A stretch of DNA of 64,000 nt from NCBI GenBank assembly GCA_007258455.2, contig VDFB02262614.1, positions 150,001 to 214,000 on the forward strand, written 5' to 3'. The notes below the pieces were generated by a model that worked only from the letters and a program-made list of their open reading frames with translations, made no database searches and had not been told where the DNA came from. The translations under genes and the position numbers were made by a program. The stretch comes from Sequoia sempervirens (Eukaryota; Streptophyta; Pinopsida; Cupressales; Cupressaceae). This document shows positions 12,050 through 24,144 of the stretch, in pieces (within the stretch, counting starts at the first letter, position 1; every line of letters starts with the position of its first letter).

Positions 12050-13304
12050 TGATGAGTCCAATTTATGACTCAATTTTGATAGAAGTTTATAGTCTATTTG
12101 TCATAGTTGTCATAGACTTTTATGTTTGGATGTTGATATTTTTATGATATTTCCTCAAAACCATAGACATTGGACATAAGCTTATTTTTACAATCTTTAA
12201 TGACATTGACATGCTATATGAACTATCTGTGTTGATTTTACATGTGGATTAATGAATGCTACTTAAATATAGTTATGGATATGCAATTGTTGTGCATACT
12301 AATATTGTTTTGCAGATATAATTAGCAGCCTACAAAATTAAAGAAGATTATGCCAGCTGGTCATTCACCATAACGGTCAACAAGGGGGTCATTCAAAGGT
12401 CAATGAAGGGAAGACTCTCGATGACAGGAGATTCCTCATTCAAATCGAAGTTGTAACCTCCTTGTAAATGGTCTTAATTGTCTGTTGAGTGAATATAGGC
12501 ATTACTGTTGTGCTAAATCTGTGTTAAGGAAAATATGCTTGACCAGATTTCGCGCATGCGTAACTGCCTCTCCACTTTTTATGCTTTCCTTAAAGTGGCG
12601 TCCTCCTAATCTATTGGAGTTGACCGCCTTGCTAGGTGATTAGTTAGTATCTTTTCTCCCTATAAATAAGACTCATATGCTCCTTTGAAAGAGGTTGTTT
12701 AATCTAATGATGTACTTGCATTCTTAGTTTTTCAGTAATACAATCATGATGCTCTATTGTACTTGTGTTTTCCAATGAATAAAATGAGTTTATAAGTTTG
12801 TGCATCTGAGTTTACATTTGTCTTAAGGGATACTCATCCAAGGGGGCCCACTAGGTGAGCATTCCATCCTTTAGCTTAGTTGTTACTTTCTATTTAGTAA
12901 TTAGTTAAAAATTTGGCACTGACTATTCTTGCAGCCACTAGAATTCCATTCTATGACTTTTCCTGTAGCCAAAGAAGACATAGTAGTTTCCTGTTTGATT
13001 GCTCAAATTTTTATTTTTTTCATGCATTTCAGCTTAGTATAGTTGTTGGTTGATGCTCAACACTTATGTTATTTCTTTCCAAGTAATTTACCTTCAACAT
13101 TCTATCTTTCTTAGTTGTAGAATGAATATGGCTACTTTGGATCCTTAGTGCACATACTGTGCTGACCCATTTCAAGTTCACGTCCCTGGGTTGACAAGTT
13201 AAATGCACCTTCATGATGATTGAAATAGCTATTCAGATTAGATGTCCAATCTTTGAATCACAACTGTAAGGGCTTAATTGTTAGATCATTGTAGGAGGCC
13301 AACA
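12050..13304 (+). repeat. 3' LTR of element A
   Basis: The same length (1255 bp) and borders as the 5' LTR. TATA box at 12660-12669. By eye the first 280 bp differ at about 10 positions and the next 320 bp at about 30, mostly transitions. It ends CCAACA before the target duplication ccacc. Confidence 0.95.
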
Positions 13305-13698
13305 CCACCCTCATCAAACAATCTGAGCAAATGAATAAACAACACAAAAATGACAATGTAAAAGATATAGGAACTTACAAATGCCTCCTTTTTTGCTTCC
13401 AATATGATAGATATAAACCCTCTCAATAGACACAAATTTCACCCTCATCAAACAGTCTGAGCAAATGAATAAAAAACACAAAGAATCCTTTGCTCCACAG
13501 ACTTAAAACTTCACACCATAAGCCACAAATGATGCCTGCAATTTACTCTATTCACTATAAATGAAAATTAGGGACTAATAAATGCAGAGAAAAACAAACA
13601 ATAGACATTAACCCATAAAATGCAGAGGCGTAAGAAACTATAAAACGACATTGTAAAAGATATAGGAACTTACAACTGCCTTGTTTTTGGCTTCCAAG
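13305..13698 (-). repeat. Mini-exon cassette array, middle piece
   Basis: Contains the right half of the cassette split by element A, a complete cassette whose 78-nt exon-like block is 13379-13456 (GTAAGT donor from acttac at 13373-13378, acceptor CAG side at 13457-13458), a spacer (13480-13640), and the left part of another cassette (13655-13698) split by the copia element. Confidence 0.85.
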
Positions 13699-14954
13699 TG
13701 TTGAAAATGGAGGTAATTATGTAGCTTTAGAACTTGTAAAACTATTATACTGTAGTTCTAATTAAGTATTCTTTGTTACAATTTCTTTGTATATGATTAT
13801 CTGTTTAGATTCATTTTACCAATTGTAGAAGTAGACAAAAGATTGTAGAAGAATAAGACCAGGAGATAGAAGTGACACAACATATACCATGGAGAAACCC
13901 TTTCGGAAAAAACTCCACCACTAGAATCAATAATGCTTGTATTATTTAACCTTAGAACAAGATTACAGTAATTCTTTATCAATCCTTGCTTGAGATGCTT
14001 CTTTTGCCTTCAACAATTCTTCTTCACAACCTACAGTAAAATCTGATAATACTCTCTTCAACTTGTTGCAATAAATAGACAATTATGAGCTTTGAAAACT
14101 CCAAAGAGTTGTCAATTACAAAGCATAAAGCTTATCTCACAAAACCAATGCCTATTCTTTGCAAGTAGAGTTCTTCCGTGAAAAACAATGTCAAACCAAG
14201 TCCTTCATCAATTTGGGCGTCCAAAACTGAAGTCCTAACTAAACATTGATTACAAAGATATCTTGTAAGCTTCTCCTCAAAGTTGGAGCCCAAGAATGGG
14301 CCCACTTAACTCAACCTTGTAAAATATCTTATCATGCAAAAGTGTTAACTCCAAGATGCCAACTTGGGCGCCCAAGGTGGGCCCAAGTCAATCTCTGTTA
14401 ACTAAAACATATCTCTCCACCATTCATGCAAATATCATGCATGATTGATCATCCCCACTTAACTAAATGTATCACCTGTTATCTGTCATGCAACTCAAGT
14501 CATTAGTCATGCATTCCAAATCAACTGAAGTCAACTAGCATTCAACTGAAACTAACTACATGCAACTGAAGATAACTAAACCATAACTGAACTGAACTGA
14601 AATAAACTGAACTAAATTAAACTGAAATAAACTCCATGCATGTAAACATCAATTCCCAACTTCTAGGATCTTTACATGCATTATTGAAGTGTTATCTTTC
14701 TCCAAACAATTAACTTAACTCAAGGTGAGTTCCACCTTCCATTTGGGTGCCCCATGTGCTCCTATTTTTTAGATCTTCTTGGGCGTCCCCACATGTTCCT
14801 ATCATTTAGAATTAATTACAAATTTTAATTTACATGTTCATTTCATTCAAATTTAATCTCTTTCTAATCCTAGTGTTGGGGAACTTTCCAAGGACTTAGA
14901 AGATACATGAAATAATGTTTAGGATTGCAATTAAATGGCATCCTATTCCCAACA
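13699..14954 (-). repeat. 3' LTR of copia element
   Basis: Pairs with 16939-18211. The minus-strand purine tract caagtgggtgaa (14955-14966) lies immediately inside it, as expected for a copia PPT. It contains repeated actgaa/taactgaa-like runs (about 14520-14640) that also vary in length in the other LTR. Confidence 0.9.
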
Positions 14955-15120
14955 TTCACCCACTTGACATTATATATTGCAATTATTCTAAACAAGGAAT
15001 CATTATTATAAATCATGTACAGGACTCAAGGCCAATGGCCTTCCTGCACCAACTAATCAATCCATGCCAACTTCAAATGCAACCTGCATAATCATGAAGC
15101 TCCAAGCTAATGATTAATAC
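14955..15120 (-). promoter_or_regulatory. Copia 3' untranslated region with polypurine tract
   Basis: The PPT directly adjoins the LTR. No coding sequence is recognised in the rest of this short stretch. Confidence 0.6.
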
Positions 15121-15124
15121 TCAA

Positions 15125-15530
15125 AACCAAGAGAACTTATTTGTAGGAACTGGTTTCGTAAGATAATCTGCAACATTACTCAAAGTGTTAACTTTCTCAA
15201 TTAATACCTTCCCACTCTCAACCATTTCTCACATAAAGTGATACTGAACATCAACATGCTTAGTATGAGCATGATACATAGGATTTTTGGCTAAACAAAC
15301 AACATTCTGACTATCACATTCAAGTTTAACTTACTTGCAATTAAAACCAATACCTTTCCCAAGTCTCTGTAACCAAACTGCCTCTTTAGAGGCATGTGAA
15401 ATCGCCAAGTGTGTTGAACTCATGTCCAACCAAGGTGTAGGCTTCTCGATGTTTACTGTTGAAAAATATTTTCTTACAAGTAACCATTCCAACATATATC
15501 TCTTACCATAAGAGAACTCAAGCCTCACCT
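15125..15530 (-). pseudogene. Copia RNase H, C-terminal remnant
   Basis: Minus-strand reading gives THLAISHASKEAVWLQRLGKG, then LECDSQNVVCLAKNP, HAHTKHVDVQYHF and finally ADYLTKPVPTNKFSW, the conserved end of copia RNase H. An in-frame stop follows the FNCK position and another lies in the HFM segment. Nothing upstream resembling the RT core is left. Confidence 0.8.
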
Positions 15531-16030
15531 ATTTCTCGAAGTATCGATGAGGACTTGTAACCAACCAATCCATTCCAAACTCCAAATGCAATATAGCACT
15601 ATCATGAAGTAATCAAGAAAATGATTAATGTACCCAATACATAAGAGAACTACACAAGATCAATGTCAAAGCTCCAATCATGAATCAAGAACATAAATAT
15701 GACAACATGATCTAACCATCTCCTCCAAGGAGATCACATGCATCATAACATACATAAACATCCTAGTCTCAAGAGAACAAGTACCATGCCAAACTCTAAA
15801 CACATATCAAGAGTAAACCATGACATAATAACAACCACTCTAAACCAAGAAAAAACATATCCCTAATCACATGAAGATAACCTTACCAATGATGCAACCA
15901 CGTCACTGCCAACAACTCCCATTGAATCGTGGTATGAGCTACACATGGCATCATGACTACCATCCTCTTCATGAAGATCACTCTCTAACATCAAGCAAAG
16001 AGTCATCACTAACATTTTTACATGAAATGA
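15531..16030 (-). other. Copia interior, deletion-junction region
   Basis: Between the RNase H remnant and gag there is no recognised protease, integrase or RT. Short simple motifs rich in catgatctaacc and aagagaac are seen. This 500-bp stretch stands where about 3 kb of pol would be expected, so the deletion junctions lie in or beside it. Confidence 0.5.
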
Positions 16031-16809
16031 TCAATGCATGATACCGTCATCTGAGGATTCCTCTATAGAAGAATCAAAACTCTTTTTCTTGTTCTTACAA
16101 TCCTTCTTCACATGTCCCGGTTTCCCACAGTTCCAACACTTTACCTTACTCCGTCCTTCAGACTTACCCTTTCCTTCCTTGTCTCCCTTAGGTTCCTTTT
16201 TATTAGGCCTACCTTTAACAAACAAGGCATATTGGATTTCCGTTTTATACTTCCTCCTCATCTCCTTTGATAAGAGAGTAGGAATTATATTTTCCATCTT
16301 TGGATCTACACTACTACCACTGATAGCAATAATTAGATTTTCCCAAGATTCTAGTAAAGAAAAAAGTAACAAAATACATTTATCTTCATCTTGTAGCTTT
16401 ACATCTACAATTGATAACTGACTTAGAATCAAATTAAAAGCATTCAAATGATTTGCAAAAAAATCACCATCTTTCATCTTTAAAGAATACAACTGTCTTT
16501 TTATATACAACTCATTAGTAAGACTTTTAGTTTGATAAATATCACCTATTCTCTTCCACAATTTATATGCAGTAGTTTCTTCTAAAACATTCAAGAGAAC
16601 AACATCAGCAAGACATAATCTTATGGTCCCTCTTGCCTTCTTATCAAGCTTAGCCCAATCCTCATCTGACATTGTTGTAGGTGACTTTGTCTCATTACCA
16701 ACAACTAACCATTGATATCTCTCTTTAAGGAGATCCTCCATTTTAGTTTCCACATCTCATAATTAGATCCATTGAATCTTTCAATATCTAAACAAGAATT
16801 AAAACTCAT
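16031..16809 (-). pseudogene. Copia gag (nearly intact, one frameshift)
   Basis: The ATG at 16809 begins MSFNSCLDIERFNGSNYEMWK, the usual start of copia gag (DUF4219/UBN2-like). A frameshift near 16750 leads into a 240-codon open frame with the gag core (LADVVLLNVLEETTAYKLW, LTNELYIKRQLYSLKMKDG) and a lysine-rich stretch. A single CCHC zinc knuckle, CWNCGKPGHVKKDC, lies at about 16099-16140. An acidic serine-rich tail ends at 16031. It is the best preserved gene of this element. Gag alone could supply particles in trans if the frame were intact, but that is inference. Confidence 0.9.
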
Positions 16810-16925
16810 TGTAAACTTATTTTCTAAAATCAGCAATAACACAATAGTAAAAGCTCCCACTACAACCAAAAAGACCTTCAAACTTTTAAGAGAAAGGCGT
16901 CCCAAAATCTACCCCAACCGTTAGC

Positions 16926-16937
16926 TCTGATACCAAA
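16926..16937 (-). promoter_or_regulatory. Copia primer-binding site (initiator tRNA-Met)
   Basis: The minus strand reads TGGTATCAGAGC directly after the 5' LTR, the classical plant copia primer site. Confidence 0.9.
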
Positions 16938-16938
16938 T

Positions 16939-18211
16939 GTTGAAAATGGAGGTAATTATGTAGCTTTAGAACTTGTAAAACTATTATATTGTATATCTAA
17001 TTAAGTATTATTTATTACAATTTCTTTGTATATGATTATCTGTTTAGATTCATTTTACCAATTGTAGAAGTAGACAAAATATTGTAGAAGAATAAGACCA
17101 AAAGATAGAAGTGACACAACATATACTGCGGAGAAACCCTTTCAGGAAAAAACTCCACCACCAGAATCAATAGTGCTTGTATTATTTAACCTTAGAACAA
17201 GATTACAATAATTCTTTATCAATCCTTGTTTGATGCTTCTTTTTCCTTCAATAATTATTCTTCACAACCTACAATAAAATATGATAAAAGTCTCTTCAAC
17301 TTGCTACAATAAATAGACAATTATGAGCCTTGAAAACACCAAAAATTTGTCAATTACAAAGCACAAAGCTTATCTCACAAAACCTACGCCTATTCTTTGC
17401 AAGTAGAGTTCTTCCGTGAAAAACAATGTCAAACCAAGTCCTTCATCAATTTGGGCATCCAAAACTGAAGTCCTAACTCAACTTTGATTAAAAAGACATC
17501 TTGTAAACTTCTCCCCAAAGTTGGCGCCCAAGAATGGTCCCACTTAACTCAGCCTTATAAAATATCTTATCATGCAAAAGTGTTAACTCCAAGATGCCAA
17601 CTTGGGCACCCAAGGTGGTTCCAAGTCAATCTCTGTTAACTGAAACATATCTCTCCACCATTCATGCAAATATCATGCATGATTGATCATCCCCACTTAA
17701 CTGAATGTATCACCTATTATCTATCATGCAAATCAAGTCATTAGTCATGCATTCCAAGTCAACCGAAGTCAACTAGCATTCAACTGAAACTAACTACATG
17801 CAACTAAAGATAATTGAACCATAATTGAACTGAACTGATACTGATACTAAACTAAACTAAACTAAATTGAACTCTGAACCGAACTCCATGCATGTAAACA
17901 TCAATTCCTAACTTCTAGGATCTTTACATGCATTACTGAAGTGTTATCTTTCTCCAAACAGTTAACTTAACTCAAGGTGAGTTCCACCTTCCATGTGGGT
18001 GCCCCATGTGCTCCTATTTTTTATGAGCTCTTCTTGGGCGTCCCCACATGTTCCTATCATTTAAAATTAATTACAAATGTCAATTTACATGTTCATTTCA
18101 TTCAAATTTAATCTCTTTCTAATCCTAGTGTTGGGGAACACTTTCCAAGGACTTAGAAGATACATGAAATAATGTTTAGGATTGCAATTAAATGACATCG
18201 TATTCCCAACA
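16939..18211 (-). repeat. 5' LTR of copia element
   Basis: 1273 bp against 1256 bp in the other copy; the length difference lies mainly in the actgaact-like simple run near 17830-17880. Many single-base differences show an old insertion. Confidence 0.9.
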
Positions 18212-21200
18212 CCAAGATGATAGGCATAAACCTTTTCAATAGACACAAATTTCACTCTCATCAAACAATTCAAGCAAGTGAATAAACAACGCAAAAACGA
18301 TAATGTAAAAGATATAGGAACTTACAAACGCCTCCTTTTTTGCTTCCAATATGATACGTATAAACTCTCTCAATAGACATAGATTTCACCCTCATCAAAT
18401 AATCTAAGCAAATGAATAAACAACAAAAATGAAAATTAGGGACTATATATGCAAAATGTCCTTGTTAAAATGCCACGCGTGGACAAAAACACTGGGTGCG
18501 AAGACATGACTACATCAAAGAACATTAGAAAGCCATGAAATATTTCCAAAAGCAAAAAAACATTAGGAATTAATTAAATTTTTCCTTTTTCTCACACCAA
18601 AAATAATTTGCAACAAAATAGGGCCTATTACAGATGCAGAGATGTAAAAAACTATAAACCAATAATGTAAAAGATATAGGAACTTACAAACACCTCATTT
18701 TTTGCATCCAAGATGATAGACATGTAAACCCTATCAATAGAGAAAGATTTCACCCCCATCAAACAATATGAGCAAATGAATAAACAACACAAAAAATGAC
18801 AGTGTAAAAGATATAGGAACTTACAAATGCCTCCTTTTTCGCTTGCAATACAATAGATATAAACCCTCTCAATAGACACAAATTTCACCCTCATCAAATA
18901 ATCCATTGACCTTCTAAATAGACCATATTACCCATACAATAGATATAAATCCTCTCAATAGACCATATTATGCAACAAAGTACTTTGAGAATCCATAGGA
19001 CTTGCCAGGCCAACTATGCTGGGGAAATGGGAGTTGTGAAGATACAAAACGTACCTATCGTAGCTTCCATGCATCTGGATACCTCATGTTGGTTCAAAAC
19101 CTGTCTGAGAATTCAGGTAAACCAGATCAACTTCTTTCCAATTCCCCCCATTTTGAATTTGAAGGAAATTGGTCTTTTACTTTGTAACTTCACTTCTAAG
19201 ACGATAAACGTAAACCCTATCAACAGACACAGATTTCAACCTCATCAAACAATTCAAGCAAGTGAATAAACAACACAAAAATTGCAATGTGAAAGATATA
19301 GGAACTTACAAATGCCTCCTTTTTTTATTCAAATACGATGGATATAAATTTTTTCAATAGACACAAATTTCACCCTCATCAAACAATTTGAGAAAATGAA
19401 TAAACAATGCAAATAATCCTTTTCTCAACAGACTAAAAAATTTACACCATAATCCATTAATGACACCTGCACTTCAGTCTATTCACAATAAATGAAAATT
19501 AGGGACTATATATGCACAATGTCCTCGTTAAAATTCCACATGTGGATAGAAACACTGGGTGCAAAGACATGACTACATCAAAGAATATTGGAAAGCCATG
19601 AAATATTTTCAATAGCAACAAAACATTAGGAATTGATTAATTTTAAAAAAAAAATTGAAGATGTTTACAAAAAAAAATTGCGTATTGATGAAATGTTTCT
19701 CATAGAAAATTGATCCATAAAATGCGGAGATGCAAAAAACTATAAAACAACACTGTAAAAGATATAGGAACTTACAACTGCCTCATTCTTTGCTTCCAAA
19801 CATGATAGACATAAACCCTATCAATAGACACAGATTTCATGCCCATGAAACAATCTGAGCAAGTGAGTAAATAATGCAAAAAAGATAGTGTAAAAGATAT
19901 AGGAACTTACAACCGCCTCATTTTTCGCTTCCAACACGATAGGCATAAACCTTGTCAATAGACAGAGATTTCACCCTCATCAAACAATCTGTGCAAGTGA
20001 ATAAACAATGCAAAAAAGATAGTGTAAAAGATATAGGAACTTACATAGGCCTCCTTTTTTGCTTCCAATACAATAGATATAAACTCTCTCAATAGACACA
20101 AATTTCACCCCCATCAAACAGACTAAGCAAATGAATAAACAATGCAAATAATTGTTTGCTCAACAAATTCAAAACTTCACACCATAAGTCATTAATGATA
20201 CCTGCATTTCAGTCTATTTGCAATAAATAAAATTAGGGTCTATATATGCACGATGCCCTCGTTAAAACACCATGTTTGGAAAAAAACGTTGGATGTGAAG
20301 GCATGAATATATCAAAGAACATTGCAAAGCCATGAAATATTTCCAATAGCAACAAAACATTAGGAGTTGATTAAATTTTTCCCTTTCTTGTGCCAAAAAT
20401 AATATGCAATTAGAAAAATACAAAACCACAAGAAAAATAGTAACAACCAATGAGAAGAATACTTATAAGATTTTTAAATTTAAAATGATTACAAAAAAAT
20501 ATTGCGTATTGATGAAATGTTTCTCATAATAAATTGACCCATAAAATGCAAAGATGTAAAAAACAATAAAACAACATAGTAAAAGATATAGGAACTTACA
20601 ACCGCCTCGTATTTTGCTTCCAACACGATAGACATAAACCCTGTCAACAAACAAAGATTTCACCTTCATCAAACAATTTGAGCAAGTGAATAAACAACAC
20701 AAAAATGAGAGTGTAAAAGATATAGGAACTCACAAATGCCTCCTTTTTTGCTTTGAATATGAAAGATATAAACTATCCCAACACCCCCATCAAACAATCT
20801 AATGAATACACAATGCAAATAATCCTTTGCTCAATAGACTCAAAACTTCACACCACAAGCCATAAATGATACCTACACTTCAGTATATTCACAATAGATG
20901 AAAATTAGGGACTATATATGCAAAATTTCCTTGTTAAAATGCCACGTGTGGACATAAACATTTAGTGTGAAGACACAAATATATCAAAGAACATTAAAAA
21001 GCCATGAAATATTTGCAATAGCAATAAAACATTAGGAATTGATTTTTTTTTCTCTTTCTTATTCTCAAAGTAATTTGCAACAAAATGGGGCCTATTACCC
21101 TATTCTTCAGATATAGGAACTTACAAACGCCTCTTTTTATGCTTCCAATACGATAGACACAAACCTTGTCAAGAGGAACATGTTTCACTCTCATCAAACA

Positions 21201-21480
21201 ATTTGGTAAAATGAATAAACAATGCAAAAAATGACAGTGTAAAAGATATAGGAACTTACAAATGCCTCCTTTTTCGCTTCCAATATGATAGGTATAAACC
21301 CTTTCAATAGACACAGATTTCATGCTCATCGAGCAATTTGAGCAAATGAATAAGCAATGCAAATAATCCTTTGCTTGACAGACTTAAAATTCACACCATA
21401 AGTCATTAATGAATTGGAAAGGCACATAAACTATAAAAATTACATTGTAAAAGATATAAGAAGTTACAGATCCAAATAAA
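18212..21480 (-). repeat. Mini-exon cassette array, right and main piece
   Basis: About 12 cassettes, starting at about 18307, 18667, 18808, 19198, 19290, 19757, 19891, 20025, 20580, 20712, 21108 and 21240, plus partial ones at 18935 and 21440. Inside clusters the period is 131-141 bp; clusters are separated by a longer conserved spacer (ctttgctcaacagactcaaaac ... tccaatagcaacaaaacattagg, with a decayed end). In four cassettes measured directly (13379-13456, 19911-19988, 20045-20122, 21260-21337) the exon-like block is exactly 78 nt; a fifth is 79. The segment between donor and next acceptor is about 56 nt. Most copies keep GTAAGT, and several have lost the acceptor AG. Confidence 0.85.
18970..19190 (+). 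other. Unique gene-like segment inside the cassette array
   Basis: The array pattern stops here for about 220 bp. The plus strand has two overlapping open frames. The more protein-like one includes GQLCWGNGSCEDTKRTYR and FHASGYLMLVQNLSENSG, followed by FEFEGNWSFTL. A cag|gtaaac donor-like site lies near 19118. It may be a captured exon or a unique insert. I do not recognise the family, and either frame could be the real one. Confidence 0.35.
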
Positions 21481-22269
21481 TGCATATTGTCCTTGCACAC
21501 AAAAGACATGCCAACTACCATCAACAACTATAGTCTATGGCACATGAACAATGACTCATCTGAGATACATGTAAGAAGATGTCATTGTTTGAGAGACTTG
21601 GTTTAATGATTTCTGAGATGTGCCACCATTTTGTAATGAAATTGATAAATTAATATATTGATCACCTACTCTCTATTGTTCATCCATTTTCAAAGCCACA
21701 AACCAACTTCTTCAAAATAGCATTACAAACAAGGCCATAATCATTTTCTTGCTATCCAATTCTTGGAAGAACATAGCATTGTATGTAATATCATTAGGCA
21801 TCTTAGCACACATATCTTCTATTTCACACACAATCAACATTGGTTTTCTATAGTTTCCATTTCATCATAAAAATGTATTGCTATGATATGCACAGAATAA
21901 AAAACGTAATCCATGGAACACTACTAATAACTATTTCTGAAATGCTAAGAAAAGTCGTTTATATCCATAGCATATATGTTTGAAATAGACCAATAGTCAA
22001 TCATGAAATTATATGGTGCACATAATAAGTTAAAATAAATCATCAAACTAGTCTTCATTAAAGCATCAATAAAATTGTTTTGTCATTGATATTCTCAACA
22101 ACAACCATGTTATGTAGCTTCTTTGACATTTTGCTTCTTGATATTGTTCTACATTGCTATGTTCTGTTGTATGTGTCTTGTATCACAAACAATTAGCATT
22201 ATGCTTCTCACAATGTAGTCGTTACAATATGCTATAAAGGAATGGGAATAAAAATTGCAATACTATAGG
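21481..22269. other. Unassigned sequence, probably holding the Helitron 3' end
   Basis: No gene or repeat of the flanking array is seen. If the rolling-circle element runs on the minus strand, its 3' end should lie here or at the array border. I could not identify a hairpin-plus-CTRR terminus by eye. Confidence 0.3.
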
Positions 22270-23880
22270 GTAAACACCTGTGATAGGCTAATAATTTGTA
22301 TGATGCAATTATCCATTGCAAGTGTGAATGTTCCTTGTAATTGAAACTTTCATAACAAGAACATTACTGTAGACATGTCTTTCTTGTAATTTTCAAATGG
22401 TATTGTAGCTAGCTGTGGGAAGTTGTTTCGTAGCTGTTGTTTGTATAGATAATAGTCCATAGGTCCATCTATTGTTTGAACAATGCATTGGAGAAAGTGC
22501 ATGTATTCAAATTTTGTGTCAACTGCACATGTTGTGCATCGTGCAAGATCATTTTTTGATATTTGTGCTAAAAAAACCTTTGTTCACATGATGTGCAAAT
22601 TGGTTTGTATGGGGGCAAGTAGAAATTTTTAGGCCTCAGTGTTCCAATCACCTGGAATGGTAATGCAGATGTAATCAGTGACAAATTACAAGAATACAAT
22701 TTTGAAAGTTTTTACAAAAGCTATAAACAACATCACATTAGCAGGGCACACATGACAAGTGCTTAGAATCAAAACCCTATACTATTATGTGAAATGTAAA
22801 TGTTTTAGGTGTTTACTTCCATGCTTGAGGACTTAAGTGGTTCTAGGGAGGCTTTTGTAGATGCATCATTGAGCTCGTCAATGGAGCTAGACTGCGTTGT
22901 TTTCATTAGACTTGTGCCTTTTCCCCTAAAACGAACAATATAAAAGGGGTTTTTGCTGATGGTAGGATTAATTGAACTTTGGCATAGAGGTTTGCATGGC
23001 TGTTGGGGACTATAACCTATAAAATATAGAATTGTTCAGATGGAAAATTCCAAGGAAAACTAGTTTAAGAATTCAATGGCACTAAACTAGATTATAAATT
23101 GTATGTTTTAGAATACGTACATTAATTTAATTAAAAGGAGTCTATTAAAATGTAAATGTTGTTAATGTAGAAAAAAATTCTATAAGCAAGTACTTTAATT
23201 GTGCAAAACATCTTACAATAGCCAAATCATCTTGGGACTCTCCATTTTTAACTTGCAGTTCATATTGCATTAGCACTTGATGGTGACTAGTAACAACATC
23301 GCCAATTGTTCCAATAGAGTAGTTGTTGTCTAATTGGATGAGTTGCGAGATGGTTGTGTTAGGAATCAGTTTGTGTTCCTTACATACTTTTTCAATGGAT
23401 TGAATGGTGGTTTGAGGGGTTAATACAAGGGAATAATCAACATCTCTTTCATATTGTGTTTTTTTTTAATGACAAAATTTGTGAAACACACACCTGTATG
23501 AGGCAATAACTGCGACAAAAATGTGTCAATTAGTTTGTTGTTAATGTTTATTGTGATTGTCATTTGGCCATGGCTATTAACCAAATCAACATGCACAATT
23601 GTTGCTTTTGGTGCCGATCCAGGATTTTTGGTAATAGCAGGCCCATAAATGGCTAAAATATCGCCTTCAAATGTTGAAGCCGATTGTTTTGTGCATATGT
23701 CGAGTATGCTTGATGACTGTATAGTTTCTGCCTTCAATCTATACATTGCAATTTGAGCAATGACATAAACTAAATGGACACTTAAGCATACAAAAAGTCA
23801 AGCTATTATATATGACACAAATGGGATACAACACTTGCCTCTTTTCTTCTTGTTTTCCATATGACTGATCCATTTTGTGT
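22270..23880 (-). pseudogene. RPA1-like single-strand DNA-binding protein gene of the Helitron (broken)
   Basis: A possible start MENKKKRG lies at about 23858. An OB-fold block at 23746-23420 includes FEGDILAIYGPAI, KATIVHVDLVNSHGQM and CFTNFVIKKKHN, the pattern of Helitron-borne replication protein A. A frame-shifted continuation (23410-23220) has TTISQLIQLDNNYSIGTIGD. The C-terminal zinc-binding OB region is at about 22640-22380: CPHTNQFAHHVNKGFF, then DLARCTTCAVDT and FLQCIVQTIDGPMD. Such proteins are thought to coat single-stranded DNA during rolling-circle transposition. Several frameshifts or unrecognised introns separate the blocks. Confidence 0.75.
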
Positions 23881-24144
23881 TGTGTAGGAAATGTGGTTGG
23901 TGTTTTGCAAGTGTTTCTGGCAATATATGCAACAAGATATTTATGTCAAGAATGGATTAAAACAAACTGAATAGAAAGCATTAATGAGATCTAATATGGT
24001 TTTCAAGTTTGTTGGTGTCAACTGTTAAGCATTTACCTGTTTGTAGATGGTCTAAATGTTATGTCATAGGGTGGAAAATGTTAATATATATGTTCTATGA
24101 ACTAGTAAGACATGTGCACCCTGCAACCATCAATTTAAAAAATT

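Larger units (their letters stand above)
1831..13304 (+). mobile_element. Element A: full-length, decayed Ty3/gypsy LTR retrotransposon (Athila-type)
   Basis: An 11.5-kb element with two 1255-bp LTRs beginning TG and ending CA, a primer-binding site starting TGGCGCCGTTG just after the 5' LTR, and a purine tract just before the 3' LTR. It sits in a cassette of the exon-like array with a near-perfect 5-bp target duplication (ccact at 1826-1830, ccacc at 13305-13309). Gene order is gag, protease, RT, RNase H, integrase, then an additional ORF, as in the Athila/Tat clade. All genes carry stops and frameshifts, so it cannot be autonomous. The LTRs differ by several percent by eye, mostly transitions, so the insertion is old. 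Confidence 0.95.
13699..18211 (-). mobile_element. Internally deleted Ty1/copia LTR retrotransposon
   Basis: LTRs at 13699-14954 and 16939-18211 start TGTTG and end CAACA, flanked by a perfect CCAAG target duplication (13694-13698 and 18212-18216). The primer-binding site inside the right LTR (minus strand TGGTATCAGAGC, about 16926-16937) matches initiator methionine tRNA, which fixes the minus orientation. Only gag and the end of RNase H remain; protease, integrase and most of RT are missing. It lies in the exon-like array. Confidence 0.93.

Noticed and set aside
18212..21480. Regular repeats reminiscent of a CRISPR array
   Set aside because: Units are 78-nt blocks with splice-like borders, repeats diverge, spacers are themselves conserved, and the surroundings are plant transposons.
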